This document shows positions 34,830-43,657 of a stretch of DNA of 64,000 bases, piece by piece. The notes under the pieces were generated by a model. It saw only the letters and a list, made by a program, of their open reading frames with translations, was not told the origin of the DNA and made no database searches. Numbering within the stretch: position 1 is the first letter of the stretch; every line of letters begins with the position of its first letter. Where the stretch lies: assembly GCA_023436145.1 (NCBI GenBank), contig JAEZKP010000033.1, forward strand, positions 1 to 64,000. Reading direction: 5' to 3'. Position numbers and translations under genes: made by a program. The stretch comes from Fibrobacterota bacterium. GTDB taxonomy: Bacteria > Fibrobacterota > Chitinivibrionia > Chitinivibrionales > Chitinispirillaceae.

Positions 34830-37800
34830 AAGGCACCGCAACACTTCTTGTATTTCTTACCACTTCCACAGGGACAAGGATCGTTACGTCCTGCAGCAAC
34901 CGCAGTTTTCACCACAGTTTGGGTGGCCGCACTGTTGCGGTTGGTGATAAGTTGTGGCTGTGGCTGACGTTGCGGTCTACGCTGGGGTTCATTGTCGATA
35001 TCCGGACCATGGTAGACAGTCCTGGAATTCTGCGCCGGTGCCGCCCTCTCCACCCGCTCGAGTCTGAAAATATAGCTGGAAACCTCACGGGCAATCGCTC
35101 CCCGTAGCTCCTCAAACATTTTCAAACCCTCTTTCTGGTATTCGTAAAGCGGATTTTTCTGCCCGAAAGCCCTGTACTGCACACCACCCTTGAGATGATC
35201 CATTTCGTAGAGATGATCTTTCCATAAATTATCGATCACCATCAGAAAAACGCCACGCTCAAACTGACGCATCATCTCTTCACCAAATCGCTTCTCCTTA
35301 TCCTGATATTTCTCTTTAACCAGCTTCCAGATTTCATCAAAAAGATTGTCTTGGGTCCTGCTCTCCAGCGAATCCTCGGAAACACGGTAATTCAAACCGA
35401 AAGAGGTTTGCAAATCAGCCGATAATGCCTGAAGATCCCATTGATCAGGCGATTTACCACTGGTAGTGTGTTTGAAAATTATCTCCTCAAGGCATCCGGC
35501 AATCTGATCAAGAATCTCATCTTTCAGATCTTCACCGCGAAGAATTCTTTGTCGTAAACCGTAGATCTCCATCCTCTGAAGATTCATCACATCATCGTAT
35601 TCTTTCAGATGTTTACGGACTTCAAAGTTGCGTCCTTCAACCCTTTTCTGAGCATTTCCTATAGATCGGGAAACCAGGGGATGAGAAATAACCTCCCCCT
35701 CTTCTGCACCCAGCCTGTCCATAATGGCTGCAATACGTTCAGATCCGAAAATTCTCATCAGATCATCATCCAGCGAAAGGAAAAATTTGGATGAACCCCT
35801 ATCCCCCTGTCGCCCCGCACGTCCCCGCAACTGATTATCAATACGACGGCTTTCATGTCTCTCTGTACCGATAATGTGAAGTCCGCCCAGCTCGATCACC
35901 TTTTTCTGTTCCTCACGGGTCATCTCATATAATTTGGCAAACTTCACCCGCTTCTCTTCAAGAGTAAGTGAATCAGGATCGATACCATCCTTCATAAGTT
36001 CATAGTTGGCCATCACTTCAAAATTACCACCCAGAACAATATCGGTTCCTCTACCAGCCATATTAGTGGCAATGGTAACCGCACCTAACCGTCCCGCCTG
36101 AGCAACGATTGCGGCTTCTTTGGCATGCTGCTTGGCATTTAAAACCTGGTGTTCGACCCCTGAGCGTTGCAGCAATTTACTTAACAGTTCCGACTTTTCG
36201 ATTGATGTAGTACCAACCAGTATCGGGCGTCCCAGCTCATGCATCTGCTGAATCTCTTTCACCACAGCATTATATTTTTCACGGTGAGTCTTATAAATTT
36301 CATCATTATCATCTTTACGCCTGAGTGGACGGTTGGTGGGAATGCTCACCACATCAAGTTTGTAAATTTCATGAAATTCCGCAGCCTCAGTCATGGCTGT
36401 TCCGGTCATACCGGCAACTTTACGGTACATTTTGAAAAAATTCTGAAAGGTAATGGTAGCCAGGGTCTGATTCTCACCAGCAACCTTCACACCTTCTTTA
36501 GCTTCCAATGCCTGATGAAGCCCCTCACTGTAACGCCGTCCATGAAGAATACGTCCGGTAAACTCATCCACAATGAGAATCTGCCCGTCCTGAACCACAT
36601 AATCCACATCACGCTCAAAAAGAGAATAAGCACGAAGCAGCTGACTGATGCTGTGTATCCGCTCAGACCGTTCTGCGTTCTGCCGGTGAGCCTCTTCACG
36701 GGCTGCAGCCTTTTCCTCCGGGCTCATTGACTCGTTTTTATCAATTTCTCCTATCATCTCCGCGAGATCGATAACCACAAAGAAATCAGCAGTGTTCCCA
36801 CTTACCATCGCTCTCCCTTTTTCGGTGAGCTCCGCACTGTGTCCGGATTCATCTATGGTAAAGTAAAGTTCTTCGTCAATTTCATGAAGTTTCCTGTCAC
36901 GCAGATAATCAGTTTCCACTGTTTTCATGTATTTGGCAACACCGGCCTCCTTGAGGAGTTTAAGAAGCCTTTTGTTTTTGGGAGCACCACGCTTCACAAT
37001 AAGCATTTTCAAACCACACTGGTACTCCTGCCCCTCCTGCTTGAGAAGCTCCTCTGCCTCTCCGATAATTTTCTGCGTCAACTGATTCTGTGCACTGACC
37101 AGCTTCATCACCCGTGGCTTGAGCTCCTCATATTCCTTGTTGGAACGGTTTACCTGCCCCGAAATAATCAATGGCGTACGCGCCTCATCAACCAGAATAT
37201 TGTCTACTTCATCGATAATGGCATAATTAAGCTCCCGCTGTACACAGTGATCAGGAGAGCTGGACATGTTATCACGAAGATAATCAAAACCATACTCATT
37301 ATTGGTTCCATAAGTGATATCGCAGGAGTACACAGCACGCCTCTCCGCACTGTGGGGCTCTGTATCGTCAAGACAGCCCACCGTAAGCCCCAGAAACTTG
37401 AATATTTTCCCCATCCACTCACTGTCACGTCTGGCCAGATAATCATTGACAGTGATAACATGCACCCCTTTTCCAGGTAAAGCATTCAGATAAGCAGCCA
37501 TGGCAGCAACCTGTGTTTTCCCCTCACCGGTCTTCATCTCAGAAATTTTCCCCTGATGCAGCACAATTGCACCCATTACCTGTACATCAAAATGTGCCAT
37601 AAAAGGAATTTCGGTGTTCAGGAAAGGATCATGCACCATCTTTGATTCACCCAACACCCGGTGAGTAGCTTCCCTCACAACAGCAAAGGCCTCAGGCAGT
37701 ATATCATCAAGAGTCTCTCCGCAACGAAGCCGCTCCCTGAACTCTTCAGTTTTCCTTCTGAGCTCCTCATCAGTCAGCGAATGCACCTGTTCATAAAAAC

Positions 37801-37891
37801 TTTTTACTTTTTCCAGTACAGGACGAATCTTTTTTATATCCCGCTCCTGCTTGGAACCGAAAACCACACCTACTATATCCAAAAAATTCAT
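34826..37891 (-). CDS. secA: preprotein translocase ATPase
   Basis: A 1021-residue SecA. Walker A 'MKTGEGKT', DEAD-type box 'IIDEVDNILVDEARTPLII', and the helicase motifs 'GTTSIEKSELLS' and 'TNMAGRGTDIVLGG' are present. The C-terminus has the zinc-binding 'CPCGSGKKYKKCC' used for SecB and lipid contacts. There is a longer-than-usual insertion in NBD1 (around 250-330, with 'LIVKRGAPKNKRLLKLLKEAGV'), as in SecA proteins of the Bacteroidetes/FCB type. The start overlaps the FliL-like gene as ATGA and the end overlaps tmk. Confidence 0.97.
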   Translation of the reverse strand: MNFLDIVGVVFGSKQERDIKKIRPVLEKVKSFYEQVHSLTDEELRRKTEEFRERLRCGETLDDILPEAFAVVREATHRVLGESKMVHDPFLNTEIPFMAHFDVQVMGAIVLHQGKISEMKTGEGKTQVAAMAAYLNALPGKGVHVITVNDYLARRDSEWMGKIFKFLGLTVGCLDDTEPHSAERRAVYSCDITYGTNNEYGFDYLRDNMSSSPDHCVQRELNYAIIDEVDNILVDEARTPLIISGQVNRSNKEYEELKPRVMKLVSAQNQLTQKIIGEAEELLKQEGQEYQCGLKMLIVKRGAPKNKRLLKLLKEAGVAKYMKTVETDYLRDRKLHEIDEELYFTIDESGHSAELTEKGRAMVSGNTADFFVVIDLAEMIGEIDKNESMSPEEKAAAREEAHRQNAERSERIHSISQLLRAYSLFERDVDYVVQDGQILIVDEFTGRILHGRRYSEGLHQALEAKEGVKVAGENQTLATITFQNFFKMYRKVAGMTGTAMTEAAEFHEIYKLDVVSIPTNRPLRRKDDNDEIYKTHREKYNAVVKEIQQMHELGRPILVGTTSIEKSELLSKLLQRSGVEHQVLNAKQHAKEAAIVAQAGRLGAVTIATNMAGRGTDIVLGGNFEVMANYELMKDGIDPDSLTLEEKRVKFAKLYEMTREEQKKVIELGGLHIIGTERHESRRIDNQLRGRAGRQGDRGSSKFFLSLDDDLMRIFGSERIAAIMDRLGAEEGEVISHPLVSRSIGNAQKRVEGRNFEVRKHLKEYDDVMNLQRMEIYGLRQRILRGEDLKDEILDQIAGCLEEIIFKHTTSGKSPDQWDLQALSADLQTSFGLNYRVSEDSLESRTQDNLFDEIWKLVKEKYQDKEKRFGEEMMRQFERGVFLMVIDNLWKDHLYEMDHLKGGVQYRAFGQKNPLYEYQKEGLKMFEELRGAIAREVSSYIFRLERVERAAPAQNSRTVYHGPDIDNEPQRRPQRQPQPQLITNRNSAATQTVVKTAVAAGRNDPCPCGSGKKYKKCCGAL

Positions 37892-38478
37892 GGCTTCTGG
37901 ACCTTTTCTATTTGTAAATCTGCAATTTTCACATCCAGATTTCTGTTTTCAAATATCTCTTTTATCGCCAAGCCGACTCGTGACTCGACTGTTTCCTTCT
38001 TAATTGCACCAAATGCCAGGTTGTGTAAAACTTTTCTGGCAACCACCCTTATCTCTTCTCTTCTGAGTAAAATCTCAGATCGCATACTGCTGTCAGTAAA
38101 AAAAAGACTTATTGTGAATTTCAATACCACATCCGGACGATCATGAGTTCGTAACTCTATCCCGGACACCCTCACCGAATCAAAACTCTTTTTTTTTGGG
38201 AGACCAGACACCACCTCTGGTCTGTTTGAATCACTGGCAGGCTTGCTTATACTGTCTGCAATCCCGGCTGCTTTAGTTTGCTTTTGTTTTCCTTCAACAC
38301 CATCAGCCCCACCTTCTCTTGAAGCATCCACCAGCTTACCGGGCTTATTCAAAACCACATCACGATTATTATAATATATAATACCACCCACAATAATAAG
38401 TGGAATTACAGTAAACAAAGCAACGGTTAACCGCCTGCGGTGTTTTCTTCGTGATGCATCCCAGTTCGACTCTGTCAT
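37888..38478 (-). CDS. FliL-like single-pass membrane protein
   Basis: A 196-residue protein. A basic N-terminus (RRKHRRR) precedes one membrane helix (about 17-34, VALFTVIPLIIVGGIIYY), a low-complexity linker (about 40-80), then a C-terminal domain: 'VVLKFTISLFFTDSSMRSEILLRREEIRVVARKVL' and 'IKEIFENRNLDVKIADLQIEKV'. This pattern is that of FliL, which sits next to stator complexes of flagellar motors. No flagellar gene is in the window. The ExbB/ExbD motor genes just upstream suggest a stator-associated role, which is inference. It overlaps secA by ATGA. Confidence 0.5.
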   Translation of the reverse strand: MTESNWDASRRKHRRRLTVALFTVIPLIIVGGIIYYNNRDVVLNKPGKLVDASREGGADGVEGKQKQTKAAGIADSISKPASDSNRPEVVSGLPKKKSFDSVRVSGIELRTHDRPDVVLKFTISLFFTDSSMRSEILLRREEIRVVARKVLHNLAFGAIKKETVESRVGLAIKEIFENRNLDVKIADLQIEKVQKP

Positions 38479-38719
38479 GAAACCTTCTGCTTCTCTGTAG
38501 TTTCAAAATCAAATCGCCCACATTTCCCCATACTGAAACAACAGAAAATGTCATCCGATTTAACATCCTAAAAGAACGGAATTGAAACCAGCAAATACAT
38601 AAATATACGAAATACGAACCGGTTTTAGTGTATGAATTTAATAAGAAGAATACTTTAAATGCAGATTCTTACAGATTTCCAAACGATTCGCACCAAAGAA
38701 CGTCACTCTTTTTAACTTC

Positions 38720-39778
38720 TCAGCTCTGCCCCTCAAACACAAATGGATACACCACTTCAACAGGACTGCCATCAGCTACCGCAGGGAACTGCCACCGTTT
38801 GATGTATCTAACGATGGTTTCATCAAAATCACTGTTCTGAGTGGTTGATTTGACTATACTCACACTGGACACTGCCCCTGAGGGCAGAATAATAAATTTT
38901 ATGGTCAGATTGCCTTTTAAGGAAGGGTCCCGCTTTAACCAGTCCTCAAATACCCGCTTTAAACGCATCGTTTCCCGGTTTACTATCTTCTGAATAGTCG
39001 ACTGACTCCTGTCGGCATGCCCTGAAGATTCCCCGCTTATCTCCGGTGGCATCGATGAAATGTTGACCGAAGTAGCTGAAGCAACCTGAGCCACCTCTTT
39101 TACTCCCAACTCCTGCTTCTGGATAGTTAAATCTGCAGCACTGGTCCCCTGACGTTTTTTAAGCTCTTCTGTGCTGACCTCTCTGGTGGCAAAGGCGCCT
39201 TTAGTGATTTTTAACTCAGCTATATCTGCAACGCTCTCGGAAGCACCCCCTAAAAGATCAGATGTACTGGCCCCTAACCCTCCACTGCTTCCCGCAGCAG
39301 TAATGGCAGCGAAAATTCCCGATGACTGAACCTGCTGATCAATCTGCTCCCGTTTCTGACGCCGTTCCTCGCTACTGGCCTCTTTTCTTTGCTGCTTTTC
39401 TATGAAAGTTTCCCTCTCCCGATCTACTCTTACCGTCTCTTTTTTCTCTTCGGGCTTCTCCTCTACCACTTCCTTTTTAACCCCTTTTTCAGCCGCTTCC
39501 TCAGATACTTTCACTTCCGGTTTGGGTTGGTTTAAAACCAGACGGGCATACCTCTCCTGAATCTTCTCTATATCCTTGTCAGTAACCACATCTGAAGGCT
39601 TCCTCAAAGACAGCACACCTGTAATGCCGAAAATCACTAAAAAACAGCAGAGAAGAATTAAAGTGAAGTCACGTTCAAAACGGGAGAAAAATCCCTTCTT
39701 CAACTCTTTTGGGAAAGAGGTCTGAACAGGTTTTTCTGCACCACCGATTATTAAAACGCCCGTTTTATCGTTTGCCAT
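38720..39778 (-). CDS. TonB/AgmX-like energy transducer
   Basis: A 352-residue protein. The N-terminal ~35 residues are cytoplasmic, then a membrane helix (about 39-58, LILLCCFLVIFGITGVLSL). A long charged periplasmic linker (about 60-230, rich in Glu and Lys with 'EKQQRKEASSEERRQKREQ') follows, then a TonB C-terminal domain (about 265-350) with 'GNLTIKFIILPSGAVSSVSIVKSTTQNSDFDETIVRYIKRWQFP'. The layout matches AgmX/TonB family proteins coupled to ExbB/ExbD motors. It starts with a TGATG overlap with exbD. Confidence 0.8.
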   Translation of the reverse strand: MANDKTGVLIIGGAEKPVQTSFPKELKKGFFSRFERDFTLILLCCFLVIFGITGVLSLRKPSDVVTDKDIEKIQERYARLVLNQPKPEVKVSEEAAEKGVKKEVVEEKPEEKKETVRVDRERETFIEKQQRKEASSEERRQKREQIDQQVQSSGIFAAITAAGSSGGLGASTSDLLGGASESVADIAELKITKGAFATREVSTEELKKRQGTSAADLTIQKQELGVKEVAQVASATSVNISSMPPEISGESSGHADRSQSTIQKIVNRETMRLKRVFEDWLKRDPSLKGNLTIKFIILPSGAVSSVSIVKSTTQNSDFDETIVRYIKRWQFPAVADGSPVEVVYPFVFEGQS

Positions 39779-40281
39779 CAGTCCTGCCGATAAACGAAAA
39801 GATTCATATTAGGGTAACCAGCCTGTCCGCAGGTATACATCACTCTGGTCAATATATTATAGGGAATCTCCACATCGCCCTGAATAGTAATCTCACCACT
39901 GAACTCCTTACCGGAGATTTTCGACATCTTACGAGCCTCTTCGGAGTACTTTAAAAGCAGCTCATAAAGCGGGGTTATAAGAAACTCCTTCTGCCTGGAA
40001 AGCTCTGCATAAGCCTTTTCATCTATCACCAGGTTGTTCTCCACTACAATCGAAGTTTTAGCCACTTTCACACTCAACGATTCTTTTGCCCTCTTTTCAA
40101 CCGTTGACTCAGGAAGCGTCAGATTGTCTGCAGGAGTAACAATTGCACCCTCGGTGGAAAAATTCTTAAGAAGAAAGACCAGTATGATAGTAAACATATC
40201 CATCATAGAGGTAATATTGAGCTTAGCTTCTTCAGCCCCTCTTCTTCTTCTTGCCTGTCGAATAGCTCTGGGATTTGCCAT
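39778..40281 (-). CDS. ExbD/TolR-family protein
   Basis: A 167-residue biopolymer transporter. The N-terminal 'LNITSMMDMFTIILVFLLKNF' is the transmembrane helix, and its Asp (MMD) is the proton-carrying residue of the ExbD/TolR family. The periplasmic domain (about 55-167) has the usual strands with 'ITIQGDVEIPYNILTRVMYTCGQAGYPNMNLFV'. It lies between the TonB-like gene and the ExbB-ExbD fusion gene. The window therefore encodes two different ExbD domains. Confidence 0.85.
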   Translation of the reverse strand: MANPRAIRQARRRRGAEEAKLNITSMMDMFTIILVFLLKNFSTEGAIVTPADNLTLPESTVEKRAKESLSVKVAKTSIVVENNLVIDEKAYAELSRQKEFLITPLYELLLKYSEEARKMSKISGKEFSGEITIQGDVEIPYNILTRVMYTCGQAGYPNMNLFVYRQD

Positions 40282-41568
40282 TTATTGAATTATACCTCCG
40301 GCAATGGAAACATTGGGAAAAAGGGGCACTTTTCCAGCTTCCGTCGAAGCCCCCCGCGCCGCATCCATGACAGCAATCACAGTCTGATACTTTATTTTAT
40401 CCTCTGCCACTATTTTAATATTCTGATGATCACTGAAAGAAGCTACCCGGCTCAGGTCGTTTTTGCTATACATTAGATAAAGCTGTTCAAGCGCCAATCC
40501 CCGGTCAAGATCGGGTTTCACTGAAGCGATGATTTCCTGAAGAACTTTCTTTTTAATATCGGCCAGATGCCGATTCAGGGTGGCAAAATCATATTCACCA
40601 TTTTTCAAAGGAATCTCAGCGAGTTCTTTTGCCGGAGTGTCCTGTTTGAAATAGTGAAAAATATTGAATCCCCGGGAATTTATCACTACACCAAGGTCAA
40701 GTTTCACATCCTTTTTGACCTCGGCCTCCCCTCCCCCAGGCCCCCCTCCCTGAGAGGATTCCGGAAGTTTTATTTCAATCATCCCTATCTTGATAAATTC
40801 CGAAGAAGACAACAGAAGCGGTATTAGTACCACCATCAGATTCATGAATGGAACCATATTCGGTTCAAGCTCCACCTCCTCACGAACTCTTCCCGAAGAG
40901 ATTCTGTAGCTTTTCTGTATAGAACTTTCCGGAGCAAGTATTTTTATCAGTGCCACCACATATCTGTCAATTTCGGAAAGCGTTTCATCGATTCTTGTCC
41001 TCAACATGGAATAAGCCAGCACACATGGAACCGCCACCACCAATCCCAGAAGAGTAGTATTCATTGCAGCAGAAATTCCGGTAGCCAGCAACGAAGACTT
41101 CTGAGCAGCGCTGACATCTGGCTGAGCAACTGCTGCAAACGCAATAATCAAGCCGTAAATGGTTCCCATCAACCCCAGAAGAGTGGCTATATTCCCGGTG
41201 ACCGCGATCAACCCAAGCCTTTTCTCAAGAAGAGGAATGACATGCAAAGCCTCCTCTTCCATTGCACTTCTCAGCAGCTCAGGCACCTTCTGAAATCTCT
41301 GCAGCCCGGCACCCAGAATTCTTGTCAAAGGCTTGCTACTTCCCGATTTGCAAAGCATTTCCGCTTCAGGAAGTCTACTCTCTTTTATAAGTACCAATAA
41401 TCTCTCCATCAGAGCTGCTGAATCTACATTGGTGTATAGTCCTATCCTTATCCACCGTTCCAGAATCACCAGAAAGGCAATCAGAGCAATTGCCGCCAGT
41501 AACCACATGAACAGATACCCGCTCTGCTCAGGATGAAACGACCTGATAAATTCTTCCAATATATTCAT
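40282..41568 (-). CDS. natural ExbB-ExbD fusion protein
   Basis: A 428-residue protein. Residues 1-205 form an ExbB/TolQ/MotA proton channel: 'FMWLLAAIALIAFLVILERWI', 'LLGLMGTIYGLIIAFAAVA', 'GISAAMNTTLLGLVVAVPCVLAY'. After a linker, residues 225-428 form an ExbD-like module with 'PNMVPFMNLMVVLIPLLLSS' as its membrane helix and a periplasmic domain ending 'YQTVIAVMDAARG...VPLFPNVSIAGGIIQ'. The helix has Asn at the place where ExbD/TolR usually has Asp, so proton coupling may depend on the separate ExbD. It is 3 bases after the ExbB gene and adjacent to exbD. Confidence 0.8.
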   Translation of the reverse strand: MNILEEFIRSFHPEQSGYLFMWLLAAIALIAFLVILERWIRIGLYTNVDSAALMERLLVLIKESRLPEAEMLCKSGSSKPLTRILGAGLQRFQKVPELLRSAMEEEALHVIPLLEKRLGLIAVTGNIATLLGLMGTIYGLIIAFAAVAQPDVSAAQKSSLLATGISAAMNTTLLGLVVAVPCVLAYSMLRTRIDETLSEIDRYVVALIKILAPESSIQKSYRISSGRVREEVELEPNMVPFMNLMVVLIPLLLSSSEFIKIGMIEIKLPESSQGGGPGGGEAEVKKDVKLDLGVVINSRGFNIFHYFKQDTPAKELAEIPLKNGEYDFATLNRHLADIKKKVLQEIIASVKPDLDRGLALEQLYLMYSKNDLSRVASFSDHQNIKIVAEDKIKYQTVIAVMDAARGASTEAGKVPLFPNVSIAGGIIQ

Positions 41569-41571
41569 AGC

Positions 41572-42339
41572 TCAGATGGTTATCTCTTTTATCAGTTTAT
41601 CATCTGTAAAAATCTTTATATTGTTGTGGGTTATGTGTAAACCAACCCCGTCCTTAAGTTGTGAAGCTGCTATATGAAATTTGTGAGTCTTATATGAACG
41701 TTCAACCAGCACATTTACTAATCTTAATGAATATTCATCAACCTGATCTATTATATTCTGTGTCTTGCTGCGGAAATAGGTGTAAAGGGCTATGGAAGGA
41801 ATAGCAATCAGAAGCCCCAGATAAGTGGTATTCATGGCTGCAGAAATACCGTTCGCCAGAAGTGCCGATTTCTCTGCAGGATCGATTCCTGGTTTACCTA
41901 CTGCGGCAAAAGCCATAATCAATCCGTAAATTGTCCCCATAAGCCCCAAAAGGGTAGAAATATTTCCGATAGTCCCCAGAAATCCAGTTCTTTTCTCCAG
42001 TTGTGGAATAACCCGCAACGTTGCCTCATCAACTGCATTTCTAATACGCTCTGCACCAGAAGAAGCCTCTTTTAAAGCCTCCTTAAATACCTGACCCAGA
42101 GCAATTTTACCAGACTTCTCCACCAGTTTCTGGGCAGAAGCAATATCGTCCTTCTGAATAAAGCCCAGCACATCCTTAACAAAAAGCTCAACCCGGAAGG
42201 TATTTCTGCTGGTAAGAAAGAAAAAACGCTCTATGGCAATGGCAAGCCCAATAACCCCCGCAGCCAAAATAACCCACATAAAATACCACCCCGATTGTGA
42301 TGGGTTAAAGGAGTAAATAAACATCTCCCAGAAATTCAT
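41572..42339 (-). CDS. ExbB/TolQ/MotA-family proton channel protein
   Basis: A 255-residue protein. 'YFMWVILAAGVIGLAIAIERFFFL' is the first membrane helix, 'ISTLLGLMGTIYGLIMAFAAVG' the second and 'NGISAAMNTTYLGLLIAIPSIALYTYF' the third. The last ~45 residues (from about 210) add a tail beyond the usual end. The first 220 residues are very similar to the ExbB half of the next gene, so one probably arose by duplication of the other. GGAGG is seven bases before the ATG. Confidence 0.9.
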   Translation of the reverse strand: MNFWEMFIYSFNPSQSGWYFMWVILAAGVIGLAIAIERFFFLTSRNTFRVELFVKDVLGFIQKDDIASAQKLVEKSGKIALGQVFKEALKEASSGAERIRNAVDEATLRVIPQLEKRTGFLGTIGNISTLLGLMGTIYGLIMAFAAVGKPGIDPAEKSALLANGISAAMNTTYLGLLIAIPSIALYTYFRSKTQNIIDQVDEYSLRLVNVLVERSYKTHKFHIAASQLKDGVGLHITHNNIKIFTDDKLIKEITI

Positions 42340-42431
42340 ATCTTAACCTCCGAAGTGTAATTGAAAGCGTATTTCTGTCTTGTCAGTTCCATAGTCCTGA
42401 AAAATATACATTTAGCACAAAAAATATTTGT

Positions 42432-42755
42432 TCAAGGTATCATATTAATAATTCGCGAATTTTCAAATTTAAAGGGGCCCCTGTTGGGTATATCATCAAT
42501 AATGTCTTTATCGACAGAACCGGTAATATCACCACCCCTGCCTAAACTTTGTAAAATCATGGGTTCAAAGTCCGGCCGCTGCTCAGCCTGGATAAGAACC
42601 AGCTGCGGACGTCTGATTTTACCCTCAATCCGTTTTTCCTCAAAAACCATTTTTTTTATTGATCCCACCTCTCCACTATTCTGAGCAGATACCGTTCCAG
42701 AAAAAAAAACGATTATCAAAATGGTAATACTTTTTGGAAAAATTGGGAACCCCAT
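42432..42755 (-). CDS. small exported protein of the ExbB/ExbD/TonB cluster
   Basis: A 107-residue protein from the ATG at 42755 (the longer frame to 42851 lacks a sensible N-terminus). A signal sequence (ITILIIVFFSGTVSAQ) is followed by a charged domain: 'KKMVFEEKRIEGKIRRPQLVLIQAEQRPDFEPM' and a Gly/Asp-rich end. I have no family name. The gene is transcribed just before exbB, as first gene of the motor cluster, so it is probably a periplasmic component of that complex. Confidence 0.6.
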   Translation of the reverse strand: MGFPIFPKSITILIIVFFSGTVSAQNSGEVGSIKKMVFEEKRIEGKIRRPQLVLIQAEQRPDFEPMILQSLGRGGDITGSVDKDIIDDIPNRGPFKFENSRIINMIP

Positions 42756-42983
42756 AATGCAGAGGACCTTTAACCTGTTGAATGGATTGAAGCTGCCATT
42801 ACCCCTTTGCAGGCAATGTTTTATTATACTTTCTGGATACCTGACTAGCAATATTCTAATTTATCCGTCTTCAGTGCCACTAAATAAAAAGCAGATGCAT
42901 ATTAGTAACAAAATGTATATTTTCAGCCAAATATTCTCTGATAAACCCGATATTTCGATTTTGATGCCAAAAGAAGGAATATT

Positions 42984-43610
42984 GTGAACGATATTTTACA
43001 ACGTGCACGAGAGATAATCGAAGCAGAAGCAAACGCACTACTAAATATTCCACTGGATTCCAGCTTTGAAGAAGCGGTCACAATTCTCTTTAAATGCAAA
43101 GGGAAAATTATCACCACCGGCATGGGCAAAGCAGGCAATATTGCCAGAAAAATCGCCGGTACACTCTGCTCCACTGGAACACCAGCATCATTTCTGCACC
43201 CTGGGGAAGCCGCACATGGCGATCTTGGTTTACTGGCAGCCGGAGATGTAATAATAGCATTCTCCACCAGTGGCAAAACCCGTGAAGTAATAGAAATGCT
43301 GCAACTGGCCCACCACTTTGGTATAGATAAAATAATCGGTATCACCTCTCATCCAGACTCGGAGATCCGTTCACTGAGCAATGTTGTCATCAATATGGGG
43401 GAAATTATTGAACCTTGCACCTTGGGACTGACCCCATCATCCAGCACAACTGTTATGCTGGCTATTGGTGATGCACTGGCCCTTACCCTTATGGAAAAAA
43501 AGAAGTTCAGTAAAGATCAATATGGACTGAGACACCACGGGGGCTATCTGGGACAGAAATCCCGTCAACCGGTTATCGGAGATCTCTGCGATTCCACCGA
43601 AAAATTCTAA
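42984..43610 (+). CDS. SIS-domain sugar-phosphate isomerase (KpsF/KdsD-like)
   Basis: A 208-residue protein with a GTG start and AGAAGGA upstream. The SIS fold shows 'VITTGMGKAGNIARKIAGTLCSTGTPASFLHPGEAAHGDLGLL', 'IAFSTSGKTREVIEML' and 'TPSSSTTVMLAIGDALALTLM'. These are the signatures of arabinose-5-phosphate isomerase (KdsD/KpsF/GutQ), which supplies the first step of Kdo synthesis. The usual two CBS domains (another ~120 residues) are absent, so this is the short form. It is divergent from the motor cluster. Confidence 0.8.
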   Translation: MNDILQRAREIIEAEANALLNIPLDSSFEEAVTILFKCKGKIITTGMGKAGNIARKIAGTLCSTGTPASFLHPGEAAHGDLGLLAAGDVIIAFSTSGKTREVIEMLQLAHHFGIDKIIGITSHPDSEIRSLSNVVINMGEIIEPCTLGLTPSSSTTVMLAIGDALALTLMEKKKFSKDQYGLRHHGGYLGQKSRQPVIGDLCDSTEKF

Positions 43611-43657
43611 TTCATCAGGATCAGTCAAAGTGTGCAGTGGTTGCGAAAGGATAATGT

